DNA of 8,815 nt, from NCBI GenBank assembly GCA_028704215.1, contig JAQVLJ010000033.1, forward strand, positions 1 to 8,815. Direction: 5' to 3'. The notes under the pieces were generated by a model. The model was not told where the DNA came from. It ran no database searches and worked only from the letters and a program-made list of their open reading frames with translations. A program made the translations under genes and the position numbers. Source of the DNA: Clostridia bacterium. GTDB lineage: Bacteria > Bacillota > Clostridia > Christensenellales > UBA1242. Positions 7,201-8,815 of the stretch are shown here, piece by piece (positions within the stretch are counted from its first letter, which is position 1; every line of letters starts with the position of its first letter).

Positions 7201-8815
7201 TTTGACTATTATGAAATTGAATGTAAATGTTTATGCAAATGCTTGTTCAAAGATTTTTGGAGATAATGACCCTGAATTTTCTTATTTTTCAAATGACGCT
7301 GATATAAATACACTCAACTTAAATTTAACACGAACACAAGGTGAAAATGTAGGATATTACGCAATAACTTATACCACTTTATTTCATAACATATATAACA
7401 TTACTTTTATTGAAAATCAACTTACAATTTTGCCTAGACATATAGTTTTGAAAGCAGATAACAAAATTAAATATTATGGAGATATTGACCCAAAATTGAC
7501 TTGTTCTGTTTTAAGTGGAATGCTTTGCTATGGCAATAAGTTAGAAGATATTATCACAGGTGATTTGGTGCGAATTGAAGGCGAGAGTATTGGCAACTAT
7601 TCAATTTCAAAAGGCTCTTTGAATATTGTTGCTAATTACGAATTTGATTTTGTGCAAGGTGATTTGAATATACTGAAACAAAATATAGTAGTAAAAGCAG
7701 TTGATGTTTCAAAAAATTATAAATCAACCGATCCAGCACTTACCTTTGAAATAATTACAGGAAAATTAGTTATGGAAGATGTTTTTATCGGAAACATTGA
7801 ACGTGAAGTGGGAGAAAATAGCGGAGAATATACCATCAATCAAGGCAGCTTGTCACTTAATGATAATTATGATTTGCACTATGTATGTGGCGTATTTACT
7901 ATTCAAAAAGCATATATCAAAATAAAAATATACGATTTGTACAAACAATATGGCGATACCGACCCAAATTTTGAATATGAAATAATTGAAGGTGAATTAC
8001 ATTCGGGAGAAAGTTTGATTGGCAGTATCTCACGGGCAAATGGAGAAAATATAGGACTATATAATATTAATGCAGACTTTTACAATCCAAATTATGTAAT
8101 TGAATATGATTTGGGGATATTTAATATTACAAAAAGAATTATAAAGATTGTGGCAAGGTCTTATACAATAACTTACAACGAAAATATTCCTGCACTTGAA
8201 TACGACATTATACAAGGAAGCATTTTGTCTATCGATACTTTGTCAGGTGGAATATACAAAGTTTCTGGTTTTGATGCGGGAATATATGATATTAACAGCA
8301 CATTAAATTTGGGCAGAAATTACAAAATAGAATTTACAAAGGGCAAGTTCACAATTTTGCCTATTAGTATATCTTTGAGTAGTATCGGCGCAGTAAAAAC
8401 CTATGGACAGTCTGACCCATTTATCCCATATTTTGTGTCACAAGGGACGATATTAAATGGAGATGATTTACAAGGGTTTGTAACGCGCGATACGGGAGAA
8501 GATGTAGGAGAATACCACTTGGTACCATCTTTTGCCAATATTAATTATAAAGTAGAAATATCAAGTGGCAAATTTAGAATATTACCAAAAAACATCAATC
8601 TATACGCTACTGTTATGGACAAAATATATGATGAAAAAACAAACGCTTTTATAGTACACCCTACACTATCTGGATTGATAGACCAAGGTATAAGTATAAG
8701 CTATGAGAATGAAAATTGTGCAAATTTTGAAAACAATGAAGTAGGCAACAATAAAAATGTGTTTTTACACGATGTATTTTTGACAGGTCAAAAAGCATAC
8801 AATTACAATTTAATT
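4160..8815 (+). CDS. Giant secreted MBG/YDG-repeat surface protein, 3' end outside the window
   Basis: The frame is open for 1552 codons from ATG 4160 to the last base of the window, with no stop. The start is supported by AAAGGAG and by an immediate signal peptide. In order it has a Sec signal peptide (1-37), an unrecognised Tyr-rich region (38-217), an Ig-like segment (about 218-316), a divergent InlB B-repeat-like module (about 330-388), then at least fifteen MBG and YDG modules from about 390 to the edge. MBG and YDG modules are known from very large bacterial extracellular and adhesin-like proteins, where they act as repeated stalk units; a ligand cannot be read from them. I saw no enzyme domain. 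The gene follows the Big_2/beta-helix gene by 11 bases and shares its base composition, so the two probably form an operon of cell-surface proteins. The anchor, if any, must lie beyond the window. Coding and repeat assignment are very sure; adhesion is an inference. Confidence 0.93.
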   Translation, partial: MKSIKRTSLIALAVVTILSCLIFGCFINKIYSVQASAFSNSALELKLTGYNGYTPLSYFDKIEQSKIVDNKDYYYNYKNQKTNQYYIVDANVTNLFGAYSTGTSEFAPFGEYLTLANNNVLYAYARTGIVTESGAKNTVTISLKHNGNTVSQYNTRLGSVNSSDVYLPYYYKTNAIKISADKNITFSYTNNDKSSLLSPAQFKLFEPSVVLKTIIDNVTISNTNVTVQHGGVVKLDATNAVMDISSSTPLVSYFKEKHKIEYEIIQGGEIAYVVGNYLYFEGQNSGLVKIRAKSLKDSESNQYVYSDTVTFNYVSQKSDVITNQNFANSANIIGQGEYYVGENVTLIASMNPGYNFVYWEVNGEKKYTKNISFECTENNDIKLFSTKNVSIAKINIKDKTYDGNTSAEILNVEIDGLLSTHDVYLSDFYASYYSSSVGTKILNISDIPVLEGIDSKWYVLSSVIPNIYGNILPKPSTLRILPSQKTYGEGDPVYQVEISGLIGIDNLDYQINREQNENVGSYLLSATANNPNYNVSVIENYLTINKKQLSIQNKLITKEYDKTTIINIQPNLIGIAFNDNISATIYANFNSSNAGTNIPLIIDRIVLTGTHKNNYTLLSSAIPFANGNITRKTAVVTIQNTSKQYGAEDPTYIYSISGVLTGDILGGRITRTSGENVGTYDVKYEGNNSNYIVQSNTAKLDITKRPATVYAFASEKTYGDTDPIFTYLTSGLLPGDYLSGSMVRSSGENAGKYNISLGTLKNDNYELQFFGNELTIKEMELQGEVSFNSKVYDGTLSLNGYTCNFTNLISTDTVQVTIVGHLQSKDVGNSINVIIDQIDLNNPNYILNIDDKYISITRRTVDLIPDEKSKVYGQNDEDITYQAQNIVDGETLNGELVRSEGEIVGSYQICQGSITNENNPNYNIIFHNTSSYLIIKKPLIVHSVSQTKYYGDVDPICLFELVVGCLEFDDVIADIITGTPGRQEGEMPGVYSYTTGTVRTQSINYDVVYTPSGSLTIMKLNVNVYANACSKIFGDNDPEFSYFSNDADINTLNLNLTRTQGENVGYYAITYTTLFHNIYNITFIENQLTILPRHIVLKADNKIKYYGDIDPKLTCSVLSGMLCYGNKLEDIITGDLVRIEGESIGNYSISKGSLNIVANYEFDFVQGDLNILKQNIVVKAVDVSKNYKSTDPALTFEIITGKLVMEDVFIGNIEREVGENSGEYTINQGSLSLNDNYDLHYVCGVFTIQKAYIKIKIYDLYKQYGDTDPNFEYEIIEGELHSGESLIGSISRANGENIGLYNINADFYNPNYVIEYDLGIFNITKRIIKIVARSYTITYNENIPALEYDIIQGSILSIDTLSGGIYKVSGFDAGIYDINSTLNLGRNYKIEFTKGKFTILPISISLSSIGAVKTYGQSDPFIPYFVSQGTILNGDDLQGFVTRDTGEDVGEYHLVPSFANINYKVEISSGKFRILPKNINLYATVMDKIYDEKTNAFIVHPTLSGLIDQGISISYENENCANFENNEVGNNKNVFLHDVFLTGQKAYNYNLI
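4271..4810 (+). other. Unrecognised N-terminal region of the MBG/YDG protein
   Basis: Residues 38-217 match no family I can name. The region looks beta-rich, with alternating hydrophobic and polar residues, many Asn, Thr and Ser, and clusters of tyrosine (DYYYNYKNQKTNQYY at 72-86, YLPYYYK near 171-177). It is the only non-repeat part of the mature protein in this window, so if the protein has a dedicated binding head at its N-terminus it would be here. That role is a guess from position, not from sequence similarity. Confidence 0.5.
4811..5107 (+). other. Ig-like (Big-type) segment of the MBG/YDG protein
   Basis: Residues about 218-316 follow the general pattern of a bacterial Ig-like module: VTISNTNVTVQHGGVVKLDA, then IEYEIIQGGEIAYVVGNYLY, then SGLVKIRAKS and VTFNYVSQ. 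The arrangement of strands resembles the modules of the upstream protein, though no close copy was seen. The assignment rests on pattern only. Confidence 0.5.
5147..5323 (+). other. Divergent InlB B-repeat-like module (Flg_new_2 type)
   Basis: Residues about 330-388 show the signature of this family: GQGEYYVGENVTLIA, then NPGYNFVYWEVNG, then ISFECTENNDIKLFST. The G-x-Y-x-x-G-x-x-V-T-L-x-A strand, the GY-x-F-x-x-W-x-x-NG hairpin and the closing strand are all present at the expected spacing. There is a single copy, which separates the N-terminal part from the MBG/YDG array. In other proteins it is a structural beta-grasp-like spacer. Confidence 0.75.
5327..6736 (+). repeat. Mixed YDG and MBG modules 1-6 of the array
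   Basis: Six modules in the order YDG, MBG, YDG, MBG, MBG, YDG, identified by their opening motifs: KTYDGNTSAE (Tyr401), KTYGEGDP (Tyr487), KEYDKTT (Tyr560), KQYGAEDP (Tyr645), KTYGDTDP (Tyr718) and KVYDGTLS (Tyr792). MBG modules carry a second conserved motif before their last strands, such as RTSGENVGTY and RSSGENAGKY, followed by NY and a closing strand such as LDITKR. YDG modules are longer (80-86 residues to the next module against 73-74 for the MBG units here) and have a VG or AGT motif followed by NY. Approximate spans: 5327-5587, 5588-5800, 5801-6055, 6056-6274, 6275-6490, 6491-6736. Confidence 0.88.
6737..8590 (+). repeat. Run of eight consecutive MBG modules
   Basis: Eight MBG modules follow without interruption. 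Their opening motifs are KVYGQNDE (Tyr872), KYYGDVDP (Tyr950), KIFGDNDP (Phe1033), KYYGDIDP (Tyr1106), KNYKSTDP (Tyr1187), KQYGDTDP (Tyr1264), ITYNENIP (Tyr1339) and KTYGQSDP (Tyr1415). The later motif is present in all eight: RSEGEIVGSY, RQEGEMPGVY, RTQGENVGYY, RIEGESIGNY, REVGENSGEY, RANGENIGLY, KVSGFDAGIY and RDTGEDVGEY. Repeat length is 73-83 residues. The copies differ widely in sequence, which points to an old, stable array and not to recent slippage. Confidence 0.88.
8591..8815 (+). repeat. YDG module cut by the window end
   Basis: The opening motif DKIYDEKTNAF (Tyr1490) and the later sequence NEVGNNKNVFLHDVFLTG, then YNYNL, identify a fourth YDG module, 75 residues of which are inside the window. 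The final strand is missing. Its presence shows the array goes on downstream. Confidence 0.82.

Overview
The window is an AT-rich stretch (roughly one-third GC by eye) taken up almost entirely by two very large, co-directional genes for modular surface or secreted proteins. AT-rich codon use, a strong AGGAG ribosome binding site and a Gram-positive-looking signal peptide suggest a low-GC Bacillota-type bacterium, perhaps an uncultured gut lineage. That placement is an inference, because no phylogenetic marker is present. Trp is written TGG nine times across both genes, so the standard bacterial code is the better reading.

Region 1 (3-4148) is a gene for an array of bacterial Ig-like (Big_2-type) modules that ends in a right-handed parallel beta-helix. 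The modules form a higher-order pattern: a four-module block of about 350 residues occurs three times, followed by the beta-helix. The longest uninterrupted reading frame begins at TTG 81, but that is almost certainly not a natural start. The homology to the other blocks continues gaplessly upstream through an in-frame TGA at 45-47 to the window edge, so the visible frame is the 3' part of a longer gene carrying a nonsense codon, a sequencing error or a recoded stop.

Region 2 (4149-4159) is an 11-base gap that holds only a ribosome binding site.

Region 3 (4160-8815, open at the window end) encodes a second giant protein, with at least 1552 codons present. It has a Sec signal peptide, an unrecognised tyrosine-rich N-terminal region, an Ig-like segment, one divergent InlB B-repeat-like module, and then at least fifteen consecutive MBG and YDG modules of 73-86 residues. 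The array is still running at the window edge.

The tight spacing suggests both genes share one transcript. Both products look like extracellular stalk or adhesin proteins, the first tipped by a beta-helix. Nothing in the window shows how either is anchored. No RNA genes, mobile elements, CRISPR arrays, promoters or terminators could be supported.
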